Shown here: one piece after another, positions 1-5,026 of the stretch
How positions within the stretch are numbered: position 1 is the first letter of the stretch
How the letters are laid out: each line of letters begins with the position of its first letter
Assembly (NCBI GenBank): GCA_937930625.1
Contig: CALHBW010000332.1
Coordinates: 1 to 5,243 of the forward strand
Reading direction: 5' to 3'
Length of the DNA stretch: 5,243 nt
Source of the DNA: an uncultured Saprospiraceae bacterium
GTDB taxonomy: Bacteria; Bacteroidota; Bacteroidia; Chitinophagales; Saprospiraceae
Made by a program: the position numbers and the translations under genes
Notes under the pieces: model-generated
Database searches by the model: none
Told to the model about the DNA's origin: nothing
What the model saw: the letters and a program-made list of their open reading frames with translations, nothing else

Positions 1-265
1 TGCGTACTCTGCGTGAATCAGCATTTTCCGAAATTTACCCCGTTTACAGTATAAAACTGAAATTTGGGTTTAGTCTGCCATATAATTTTTATTGTACTAC
101 TAAAACAAATTAAAATGCCCCTAATATTTTACACACTCAAACCAATTCAAATGTAATAGGACAGGGATTAAACGGATTTGGTAAATCGTATTACACTTAC
201 ACTCTTCCCATAGATGGTCGGGTGGTAGTATCAAATGAATGGTTATCACCCGATAGTTTTCAAGT
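1..265. other. No supportable gene; non-coding or decayed
   Basis: I find no convincing gene here. One plus-strand frame is open from 114 through 416 without a stop, but it follows a TAA at 111-113, has no ATG, and its last third is antisense to the lipoprotein gene at 301-888. Its first part translates to a plausible-looking stretch (for example GKSYYTYTLPIDGRVVVSNE), so a decayed gene fragment is possible but unproven. The first bases contain TGCGT twice with a 9-bp period, the type of short intergenic repeat seen elsewhere in this window. Confidence 0.4.
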
Positions 266-292
266 CGCAAGGCATTTTGAAAATGCCTTGCG
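266..292. terminator. Perfect hairpin after the minus-strand lipoprotein gene
   Basis: Two 13-base arms (266-278 and 280-292) are exact reverse complements around a single base, with the GC-rich sequence CGCAAGGC at the base of the stem and T/A runs near the tip. The stem starts 8 bases beyond the stop codon of the minus-strand gene ending at 301, the usual place for a transcription terminator. Neither strand has a clear T-run after the stem, so it may instead stabilise the 3' end of the mRNA or be an isolated palindromic repeat. Confidence 0.5.
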
Positions 293-300
293 GCACTATT

Positions 301-888
301 TTATTTCACCATTTTACCATTCTTATAAGTATATTCCAACTTCACATTTCCCTCTTGGTCGTAGTACTTTGAAACGCCGTCCATTTTACCATTTTTATAA
401 TTGGATTCCTCTTTGAGTGTTGTGCCGTCTTCATAATACTTCACGACTTTGCCTTCCAATTGACCATCGACATAATTGCTTGACATCGTGGGTTTTGCAT
501 TATTGCCGTAGGTTTCGCTCGGTCCATGCAATTGTCCGTTGGCATAGTAACTTTTCTCTTTCACCCGCGCAAAATTAGGCTTCATTGACACACCGCATTT
601 TTTGCCTTCATGGTAATTGACGACCTCTATAACGGTCTGTTTTACATCATCATGGATAATCCACGCGCCGTGTTTCTGACCATTTAGAAGTGTGCCTTCT
701 TCCATCGTTCTGCCTACACCGTTTTTCTTAATAGCACGTACCAAGCCATTCACGCCCGGAATTGGTGTCGTTTCGTAATCGCCCACATTCACAGGAGTAG
801 CAGCGGTTGTCGTAGCATTATTTGAACTGCCCGAATCACCGCAGGCAAAAAGTAGGAATAAGGGGAGAATATAGATTAGGTTCTTCAT
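301..888 (-). CDS. YwqK-like (MORN-variant repeat) lipoprotein
   Basis: The predicted protein has 195 residues. A short hydrophobic signal (residues 4-15) ends in the lipobox LFAC with Cys16, so it should be lipid-anchored in the envelope; a Ser/Asn/Thr/Ala-rich linker (17-34) follows. The rest contains about five or six degenerate repeats of the form Y-x-N/D-G-x-x-x-G-x-x-x-x-Y, at roughly 64-79, 91-103, 113-128, 138-153, 163-180 and 187-195 (examples YANGQLHG, YVDGQLEG, YKNGKMDG). This is the MORN_2/YwqK pattern. Such proteins are often labelled toxin-antitoxin YwqK-family antitoxin, but nothing here resembles a partner toxin, so that role should not be assumed. I chose the ATG at 888 because it begins the signal peptide; the longer frame from 942 would translate the palindromic repeat at 897-966. 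No Shine-Dalgarno sequence is visible. A hairpin follows the stop. The family call is firm; the function is unknown. Confidence 0.88.
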   Translation of the reverse strand: MKNLIYILPLFLLFACGDSGSSNNATTTAATPVNVGDYETTPIPGVNGLVRAIKKNGVGRTMEEGTLLNGQKHGAWIIHDDVKQTVIEVVNYHEGKKCGVSMKPNFARVKEKSYYANGQLHGPSETYGNNAKPTMSSNYVDGQLEGKVVKYYEDGTTLKEESNYKNGKMDGVSKYYDQEGNVKLEYTYKNGKMVK

Positions 889-896
889 AATAAAAA

Positions 897-966
897 CGTA
901 ACGCGAGCTTCCAGCTCGCAGTATGAAATGAAATATGGGCAATGCGAGCTGGAAGCTCGCGTTACG
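897..966. repeat. REPIN-like double palindrome
   Basis: Two 24-base arms (897-920 and 943-966) are perfect reverse complements separated by 22 bases. Each arm is also a hairpin by itself: GCGAGCT-TCC-AGCTCGC on the left and GCGAGCT-GGA-AGCTCGC on the right. Two oppositely oriented small palindromes with a short spacer, about 70 bp in all, is the architecture of REPINs, short non-autonomous repeats mobilised by RAYT (Y1-type) transposases. No RAYT gene lies in the window. It sits between the gamma-glutamyltransferase stop and the start of the repeat lipoprotein, ending 8 bases before that ATG, so it may terminate transcription of the former and shape the leader of the latter. Confidence 0.8.
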
Positions 967-993
967 CTACAAAAATAACTCACAGATAAAAAT

Positions 994-1023
994 ATTCAAA
1001 ATTCACTCATTCAAAATTCACTC
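994..1023. repeat. 15-bp tandem repeat, two exact copies
   Basis: ATTCAAAATTCACTC occurs twice back to back (994-1008 and 1009-1023), followed by ATT. It lies between the stop of the gamma-glutamyltransferase gene and the REPIN-like element. The unit matches 13 of 15 positions with the repeat unit at 5042-5056, so the two sites seem to carry the same family of short intergenic repeat. Confidence 0.75.
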
Positions 1024-1040
1024 ATTAAATCATATAAATG

Positions 1041-2552
1041 TTAAAAATTATGCTGAACAACGCCGCTTCTACGGTCATCACCTGCTGCTTCAAAACTTTC
1101 GTTTTTACGATGAATGGTATGTACACCACCAAAATAAAGCGCAGGTTTTGCCCATCGTTTAATATCATCTTGAATGGAAATAGAAGATAAATCTTCCGCC
1201 AAATCGGGTTCGAGATTCAGCATAGCATCCACCAAATGCAGGCGCGGTGCATGTACAGCATCATGCACATTTAATTGATAATCAACAAGATAATGAAGCA
1301 CTTGCAAAATCATTCCCGGAATCCGCCCTGCACCTCCGCTTCCAAGTACAGCCTCTACCCTACCCTGCTCATCCAACAGTATCGTAGGTGACATCATAGA
1401 AGTCAACCGCGTGTTTTCCTGCCAACTGTGAAAACCATTTGGCAATAAAGCCGCCTCGCCCAACATATTATTCATCATAATATCCGTACCGGGAACAATG
1501 TAGCCGTTGCCCTCACCATTTGAGGTCGTGACGGCTATTGCATTACCATGTTCATCTGCGATACTAAAGTGGGTCGTGCTGCCTCGTTTGCCCGTATCTG
1601 CCGTAGTACTTATAAGACCGTATTCAGCAAGTTCGCTTGCCAATTTTTCGGGGTTTTTATGCAAATCATTGATGTAAGTATAGGTATCGTAAAGCTGCCG
1701 AACGTGTGCCGCTTCGCGGTAATCGTGATTGATTATCTCTTTCTCCAGCTGCCTCATTCCCAAAGCAATCAAAGCCCCACCCATACTTGGAGCAGGTGTC
1801 GTAAGAATAGTTTTGTTCTTATAATTTAATCGTAAGGGAGCAACGATATTGACTTGGTAATTTTCAAAATCTTCGCGGGTGAGTTGACCGCCATTTTGGG
1901 CGTAATCTTCTGCGATTTTTCGTGCTATTTCTCCTTGATAAAAAAGTGCCTGACCTTCATGCACCAAATTTTCGATAAAATCTCCCAATTGTGGCATGTA
2001 CAGATGGCTGCCTTCTTCGAGTAATTTACCGTCTTTATACCAAATCTTTTGTCCTGTTTTATCGACTTCGAGAATAGATTGAAGTATCTGAAAATCTAAT
2101 GCTTGAAAATCGTCGATATACGCGCCGTTTTTGGCGATTTCGATAAGCGGTTCGGCAAGAATATGAAAAGGAAGTGTGCAGAGTTTTTCGTGCAATGAAT
2201 ATATTCCCGCAATCGCACCGGGAACACCTGAAGCTCCCCTACCGATATGGAAAACCTCATCGGTATTGCCCAAATCTACGGTAACAGGATAAAATTCCAA
2301 CTCAGATTCAGGACGTTTGCGGCGAGGTGTTTGGCAAAAAAAATCAAAAATAAACGATTCGCCGGATGCAGTCATCACATTGGCAAAAGCCCCGCCGCCC
2401 ACCGAACTCATACAAGTTTCCGTGGCAAATGTGGCAAAAAGTGCCGCCACTGCCGCATCAAAGGCATTGCCACCTTCTTCAAAAGCCCGCATAGCTGCTT
2501 CCGCAGTTTGTGGATGCCCGGCGGCTACGATTCCTTTTGTTTTCGTTTTCAT
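1041..2552 (-). CDS. ggt: Gamma-glutamyltransferase family protein (Ntn-hydrolase)
   Basis: The 503-residue protein belongs to the gamma-glutamyltranspeptidase family, which cleaves gamma-glutamyl bonds (glutathione and similar substrates) and can transfer the glutamyl group. The N-terminal part has the family pattern GIVAAGHP (7-14), GGNAFDAAVAA (27-37) and SVGGGAF (50-56), then ASGVPGAIAG (107-116). The self-cleavage and nucleophile motif is GSTTH (324-328), so Thr326 should begin a small subunit of 178 residues. NNMLGE (361-366), SMMSPT (385-390) and GSGGAGR (404-410) follow, with HAPRLH (434-439) and a C-terminal GDDRRSG (491-497). Unlike E. coli GGT (about 580 residues, periplasmic) it lacks a signal peptide and should be cytoplasmic. 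By hand alignment it has a lid segment about 10 residues shorter and several changed substrate-contact residues, as in the NNMLGE-type subfamily that I associate with YwrD-like proteins. The start at 2552 fits the family's N terminus. The symbol is family-level only; substrate is not determined. Confidence 0.93.
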   Translation of the reverse strand: MKTKTKGIVAAGHPQTAEAAMRAFEEGGNAFDAAVAALFATFATETCMSSVGGGAFANVMTASGESFIFDFFCQTPRRKRPESELEFYPVTVDLGNTDEVFHIGRGASGVPGAIAGIYSLHEKLCTLPFHILAEPLIEIAKNGAYIDDFQALDFQILQSILEVDKTGQKIWYKDGKLLEEGSHLYMPQLGDFIENLVHEGQALFYQGEIARKIAEDYAQNGGQLTREDFENYQVNIVAPLRLNYKNKTILTTPAPSMGGALIALGMRQLEKEIINHDYREAAHVRQLYDTYTYINDLHKNPEKLASELAEYGLISTTADTGKRGSTTHFSIADEHGNAIAVTTSNGEGNGYIVPGTDIMMNNMLGEAALLPNGFHSWQENTRLTSMMSPTILLDEQGRVEAVLGSGGAGRIPGMILQVLHYLVDYQLNVHDAVHAPRLHLVDAMLNLEPDLAEDLSSISIQDDIKRWAKPALYFGGVHTIHRKNESFEAAGDDRRSGVVQHNF

Positions 2553-2557
2553 CGGGG

Positions 2558-2565
2558 CAAATATA
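2558..2565 (-). promoter_or_regulatory. Possible Bacteroidota -7 box before ggt
   Basis: Read on the minus strand this is TATATTTG, a full match to the Bacteroidota -7 consensus TAnnTTTG. It ends only five bases before the ATG at 2552, so transcription from it would give an almost leaderless mRNA. No TTG element lies at the usual spacing upstream, and the box overlaps the edge of the AT-rich palindromic array, so it may be chance. Confidence 0.25.
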
Positions 2566-2658
2566 ATGCTACAATACGATAATGGATAATGCTACAATGT
2601 TTTTCTCATTGACGCATTATCCATTATAGCATTGTAGCATTATCGCATTGTAGCATTA
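2564..2658. repeat. Inverted array of TAATGCTACAAT units
   Basis: The 12-mer TAATGCTACAAT occurs forward at 2564-2575 and 2587-2598 and inverted at 2631-2642 and 2647-2658. A 14-bp perfect stem joins ATAATGGATAATGC (2579-2592) with its complement at 2614-2627, and inside its loop CAATG (2595-2599) pairs with CATTG (2607-2611). The right side has one extra unit of about 16 bp. The array fills nearly all of the 103-bp gap between the outer-membrane gene and ggt. Its last three bases are the stop codon (TAA, minus strand) of the outer-membrane gene. It could form a 3' hairpin for that mRNA; the AT-rich stem is not a classic terminator. Confidence 0.75.
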
Positions 2659-3462
2659 ATACCCGTTGATGTTAAAAAACACGGTAACTCCGCCCATAAA
2701 ATAGTAATCATTCACATCGGCTCCACCGCGTTGTGCGCCGTTTTCAAATAATACAGGCTCTTCAAGGAATTCGCCTGTGCGATTAGAGAGCGTAGCAGCA
2801 AGATTGCCTCTGCTAGATGCCTCTTGTAGGATTTCAGGGGCAACATAAACCGTACTCACGTCATCCAGATAGTCCGTGAATGTCATACGCAAGCCCATTT
2901 CAAATCCGACAGCAAGGTTTTCATTGAGTGCATATTTGACACCGGCACCAAAGGGAAGTGCAAATATCACGCGGTTGTATCTTTGGCTATATCCCGGAAT
3001 ACCTTGCCCCTCTGTACCGAGTGGCTGAAGCTCATGCCATTCCCCTTGATACTCTGTCTTTGGATTGTGATGAGTAGCTGCCGCTCCTAAGAAAACATAG
3101 GGCGAAAAAGGCGTGTGCATACCATCCGGGCGGAAACCCAAAATGTTGTATTCCAATCGAAGCCCCAACTCCGAAAGTGTAGAACGAAAGCTTAGATTGC
3201 GCTCACGCAAAAGTCCGCTTTTATGGTGCTTATCATTACCACTGATTTGTCCACGGTAAAAACTACCCTTAATCGTCAAATGGTCGATAGGCGCATATCC
3301 CGCAAAAAATCCGAAACCGAAACGTGGTTCATGCAATCCAAGACCTGCCGATAAATCGCCTTGATAGTAAGAGATGCCGGAAAAAGCACCGATTTCACCA
3401 CGTTGGGCATGTGAGGTGTAAGCAAGGAAGGTCAATACAAGTAAAAATAATGTTTTTTTCAT
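2656..3462 (-). CDS. DUF6089 family outer-membrane beta-barrel protein
   Basis: The 268-residue protein begins with a signal peptide, MKKTLFLLVLTFLAYTSHA, with likely cleavage before Gln20. The mature part has the pattern of the Bacteroidota family DUF6089: ISYYQGDL (30-37), RNLSF (88-92), SPYVFLG (120-126), PLGTEGQG (147-154), LPFGAGVKYAL (169-179) and TDYLDDVSTVY (196-206). Alternating hydrophobic strands and an aromatic C-terminal residue (ending FFNINGY) fit a small beta-barrel in the outer membrane. The family has no established biochemical role that I know of. I prefer the ATG at 3462 over the one at 3489 because it starts directly at the Lys-Lys signal sequence; the longer form would add nine residues before it. 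It heads the leftward group, with ggt 103 bp downstream. Its stop codon is embedded in a palindromic repeat array. No clear promoter box is visible upstream. Confidence 0.92.
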   Translation of the reverse strand: MKKTLFLLVLTFLAYTSHAQRGEIGAFSGISYYQGDLSAGLGLHEPRFGFGFFAGYAPIDHLTIKGSFYRGQISGNDKHHKSGLLRERNLSFRSTLSELGLRLEYNILGFRPDGMHTPFSPYVFLGAAATHHNPKTEYQGEWHELQPLGTEGQGIPGYSQRYNRVIFALPFGAGVKYALNENLAVGFEMGLRMTFTDYLDDVSTVYVAPEILQEASSRGNLAATLSNRTGEFLEEPVLFENGAQRGGADVNDYYFMGGVTVFFNINGY

Positions 3463-3662
3463 AAGTATAAGCGTAATATTTTGATTCATTGTGTCGTCAT
3501 AGTAGAGAGAATTTATGAATTTTCTTTACCATGATGTTGAAGGATGTCAGGATACAAGAGGTGTTTTGAGGGCGTTTAAATTCAGAAACGTATTTTGACA
3601 AAAATTATTCCAACATAAAAAATGATATTTTTAGTTTAATTTTGGGCTTGACCAAAATTTAA
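3463..3662. other. Left part of divergent intergenic region
   Basis: This is the left part of the 502-bp gap between the outer-membrane gene (leftward) and the lipoprotein at 3965 (rightward). It is AT-rich with no gene. AATTTTGG (3638-3645) pairs with CCAAAATT (3652-3659) around a 6-base loop, ending three bases before the fold-back element at 3663. TAATTTTG at 3637-3644 matches the TAnnTTTG box on the plus strand, but no TTG sits at the right distance and it overlaps this hairpin, so I do not call it a promoter. Confidence 0.5.
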
Positions 3663-3833
3663 GAGTATGTTTAAAGGCTACCCGTCTAAGTTTGCTTGCG
3701 AGGTTTACTCGGCAGACGAAGGTTTTTGTGAAATGTAGTGATTTGTCTCATAAAATATTCGCATTGAATAAAAGGATTCGTCTGACGAGTCTTCATTTAG
3801 GTAAAGTTAGACGGATAGCCTTTAAATATGCTC
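3663..3833. mobile_element. 171-bp fold-back MITE-like element
   Basis: The ends are inverted repeats: 3662-3689 and 3807-3834 match at 25 of 28 positions, including GTTTAAAGGCTA-type and CCGTCTAA segments, and two of the three differences would be G-U pairs in RNA. Inside, CTCGGCAGACGAA (3708-3720) pairs with 3777-3789 at 12 of 13 positions with almost symmetrical spacing, so about 58 bp at each end form one long imperfect palindrome. TAA lies immediately outside each end (3660-3662 and 3834-3836), a possible 3-bp target duplication. There is no plausible ORF. The structure fits a miniature inverted-repeat element moved by a transposase elsewhere; 3-bp TNA duplications are typical of some IS5-related groups, but I cannot assign a family. 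Confidence 0.7.
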
Positions 3834-3894
3834 TAAACCTACTTTCTGACACACGAAAGTTGCCCGATACCCCGTTTTAAAACGATAATCCGAG

Positions 3895-3928
3895 TTGTAG
3901 GTTACAAATTTCGAGCTACGTATATTTA
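3895..3928 (+). promoter_or_regulatory. Possible promoter for the 3965 lipoprotein
   Basis: TTG at 3895-3897 and TATATTTA at 3921-3928 resemble the Bacteroidota -33/-7 pair (TTG and TAnnTTTG), with one mismatch in the -7 box and a 23-base spacing at the upper limit. Transcription would begin near 3935, within the heptamer repeat, giving a leader of about 30 bases. A 12-bp palindrome CGTTTTAAAACG lies just upstream at 3873-3884. Confidence 0.3.
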
Positions 3929-3931
3929 GCT

Positions 3932-3959
3932 AACTCGTAACCCGCAACCCGTAACTCGC
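3932..3959. repeat. Heptamer tandem repeat AACYCGY, four copies
   Basis: AACTCGT, AACCCGC, AACCCGT and AACTCGC follow each other without gaps and end five bases before the ATG at 3965. The variable positions are both C/T. An imperfect inverted match lies upstream: CGAGTTGTAGGTT (3891-3903) against 3946-3958, 10 of 13 positions. In the transcript the repeat would be the 5' leader where a ribosome binding site is expected; there is no Shine-Dalgarno sequence. Confidence 0.75.
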
Positions 3960-3964
3960 ATCAT

Positions 3965-4480
3965 ATGAAAAAAATAATCTTATTTATCGCTACCGTTTTG
4001 ATTTTTACACAGTGTAAAAAAGATAGCGGTGATTTTGAACTGTCCTATACCACACAGTTTGAAATTCCGGCAGGTATTCCTGCTTTCCCTTTTCAAAATG
4101 TAGAGGTAGAAGTTCCCAACTTTAATATTGAGCAGCGGTTTTCTTCAGCAGGATTCACAGCAGATCAGGTTGAGCGCATCAATGCACGTTCTATCAGTTT
4201 AGATGTTATATCAGGTAATTCTGATTTTTCTTTTCTCGAACGCGCCATTCTCGAAATTCGCAATCCGCAAGACATTAACGATAAACGCGAAATTGCCTAT
4301 CTCGAATTTATCCCCAATAATCAAGGCAATAGGCTGGATTTGATTCCGTCATTACCCGATGTAGCGGAGTATATCAAAGACGGCAATTTTATACTCACCT
4401 TCAAAATGGCTCCCCGATTTAGTCCCGGACAAACCATGCAGGTGCGGATGTTTTTGAATTTTGATGCTTTTGCTGAATAA
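3965..4480 (+). CDS. Small lipoprotein of unknown function
   Basis: The 171-residue protein has a Lys-Lys start, a hydrophobic stretch (4-14) and a putative lipid-attachment Cys17 in FTQC followed by KKDSGD. Gln before the Cys is unusual for a strict lipobox but the overall signal is typical of Bacteroidota lipoproteins, so I expect an envelope-anchored protein. The mature part has alternating hydrophobic residues (for example FQNVEVEVPNFNI, ARSISLDVI, AILEIRN, NFILTFKM, QVRMFLNF), suggesting a single all-beta domain. I do not recognise a named family or catalytic motif. The start is unambiguous because the ATG begins the signal peptide. It is preceded by heptamer repeats and followed, six bases after the TAA stop, by a hexamer repeat that stays in the same reading frame. 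It appears to be monocistronic, with about 690 bp before the next gene. Confidence 0.85.
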   Translation: MKKIILFIATVLIFTQCKKDSGDFELSYTTQFEIPAGIPAFPFQNVEVEVPNFNIEQRFSSAGFTADQVERINARSISLDVISGNSDFSFLERAILEIRNPQDINDKREIAYLEFIPNNQGNRLDLIPSLPDVAEYIKDGNFILTFKMAPRFSPGQTMQVRMFLNFDAFAE

Positions 4481-4486
4481 TGTTAT

Positions 4487-4576
4487 AATGACAATGAAAA
4501 TGAAAATGAAAATGAAAATGACAATGAAAATGAAAATGAAAATGAAAATGAAAATGACAATGACAATGACAATGAC
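4487..4576. repeat. Hexanucleotide tandem repeat AATGAM, 15 copies
   Basis: Fifteen uninterrupted hexamers are AATGAA or AATGAC; the last base runs C, four A, C, five A, four C. The array starts six bases after the TAA of the lipoprotein at 3965-4480. In the lipoprotein's frame the DNA after the stop reads Cys-Tyr, then Asn-Asp/Glu fifteen times, then Asn-Lys and TGA at 4583-4585. The antisense strand reads as alternating Ile/Val and Phe/Ile. Such simple repeats can change copy number by slippage. Confidence 0.9.
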
Positions 4577-4585
4577 AATAAGTGA

Positions 4586-4593
4586 TTTTTGAT
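4586..4593. repeat. Left target-site duplication TTTTTGAT
   Basis: TTTTTGAT directly precedes the left inverted repeat of the 374-bp element and is repeated exactly at 4968-4975 just after the right end. The sequence before it (AAGTGA) completes the left part of an inverted 15-bp repeat unit. Confidence 0.75.
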
Positions 4594-4644
4594 GAGTGCA
4601 GGACAAATCTTTAATTTTAGTAAAAAAATGCTTTAATGCGAGTT

Positions 4645-4750
4645 CCGTAATGACTGCTTTAGCTGTCAAATACCTTTCATTTAAACTTTATAATCAATTT
4701 TAAATGAATTACTTATATAATATTTCGCGTCATTCACTTGACAGCTAAAC
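4645..4750. repeat. Hairpin module 1 inside the 374-bp element
   Basis: The left arm 4645-4669 contains GTAATGACTGCTTTAGCTG and ends in TGTCAA. The right arm is truncated: only TTGACAGCTAAA (4738-4749) pairs, after which the sequence diverges to CAGGGTGGACGG. Within the AT-rich loop a second perfect 10-bp stem joins TTCATTTAAA (4676-4685) to TTTAAATGAA (4699-4708). Confidence 0.7.
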
Positions 4751-4768
4751 AGGGTGGACGGGAACTCC

Positions 4769-4880
4769 GTAATGACTGCTTTAGCTGTCAAGTAAGTTAC
4801 TATTTTAATTTGTAATAGTCTTAAAAATAAAAATTTATAAACAATTTTTTATGCCACTTGACAGCTAAAGCAGTCATTAC
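4769..4880. repeat. Hairpin module 2, perfect 25-bp arms
   Basis: Arms 4769-4793 and 4856-4880 are exact 25-bp reverse complements around a 62-base AT-rich loop. The loop has its own small stem, ACTATT (4799-4804) with AATAGT (4814-4819). Each arm contains TGACTGCTTTAGCTGTCA or its complement, an imperfect palindrome by itself (14 of 18 positions symmetric), as in REP sequences. The left arm repeats module 1 exactly over 25 bases (4645-4669 and 4767-4791). Confidence 0.8.
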
Positions 4881-4895
4881 AGTATTCGCGGTCAG

Positions 4896-4917
4896 CCTGT
4901 AAAGCAGTCATTACAGG
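4896..4917. repeat. Small hairpin with the shared repeat core
   Basis: CCTGTAA (4896-4902) pairs with TTACAGG (4911-4917) around the 8-base loop AGCAGTCA. The 17-mer TAAAGCAGTCATTACAG at 4900-4916 is an exact direct repeat of 4866-4882, the right end of module 2, with a 34-bp period. Confidence 0.65.
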
Positions 4918-4967
4918 GGCTTAATTTCCTTCAGTTCAATTTGAAATTAAAGATTTGTCCTCCACCC

Positions 4968-4975
4968 TTTTTGAT
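4968..4975. repeat. Right target-site duplication TTTTTGAT
   Basis: This is the second copy of the 8-bp sequence at 4586-4593, immediately outside the right inverted repeat. It is followed by TGTATT, whose first T completes the reconstructed 15-bp target unit. Confidence 0.75.
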
Positions 4976-5026
4976 TGTATTCATTTACGGTTCAATTCCA
5001 TAATAGTCTTCGCGTAGCGAAAATCC

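Larger units (their letters stand above)
4594..4967. mobile_element. 374-bp non-autonomous element (MITE) with 8-bp TSD
   Basis: The two ends are 24-bp terminal inverted repeats (4594-4617 and 4944-4967) matching at 22 positions; GGACAAATCTTTAATTT is identical in both. An 8-bp direct repeat TTTTTGAT flanks them exactly, as expected of a DDE-transposase target duplication. There is no ORF of note inside, so it would need a transposase supplied from elsewhere. The interior carries two long hairpin modules and one short hairpin sharing the core TGACTGCTTTA. Removing the element and one duplication gives AAGTGATTTTTGATT, which differs at one position from the complement of the repeat unit at 5042-5056, evidence that it inserted into a copy of that repeat. 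Eight-bp duplications occur in several IS families (IS1595, ISL3, IS256, IS6); I cannot choose among them. Confidence 0.8.

Noticed and set aside
222..416. 64-residue plus-strand ORF starting with GTG
   Set aside because: Its second half is antisense to the well-supported repeat lipoprotein and it crosses the 266-292 hairpin.
301..888. Toxin-antitoxin module
   Set aside because: The family name contains antitoxin, but this copy is a lipoprotein and has no adjacent small toxin-like gene.
889..942. Longer start for the repeat lipoprotein (ATG at 942)
   Set aside because: The extra 18 residues are encoded by the palindromic repeat; the ATG at 888 begins a normal signal peptide.
935..1162. 75-residue plus-strand ORF
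   Set aside because: It begins inside the REPIN-like element, passes through tandem repeats and ends antisense to the ggt 3' end.
1548..1829. 93-residue plus-strand ORF
   Set aside because: Entirely antisense to conserved parts of ggt, with no recognisable motif.
2247..2589. Two overlapping plus-strand ORFs (2247-2582 and 2317-2589)
   Set aside because: Both are antisense to the conserved N-terminal part of ggt; composition is Ala/Arg/Cys-rich shadow sequence.
3692..3880. 62-residue plus-strand ORF
   Set aside because: It lies mostly within the fold-back element and has no start signal or domain.
4352..4669. 105-residue minus-strand ORF with a long Ile/Val/Phe tract
   Set aside because: The tract is the complement of the AATGAM hexamers and the rest is antisense to the lipoprotein gene; a hydrophobic helix arising from a simple repeat is not evidence of a membrane protein.
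4645..4880. Integron attC sites
   Set aside because: The hairpins lack the conserved RYYYAAC/GTTRRRY core sites, and no cassette gene lies between them.
4866..4916. CRISPR-like repeat-spacer pattern
   Set aside because: Only two repeats of 17 bp with one 17-bp spacer, too short and too few, and no cas gene in the window.
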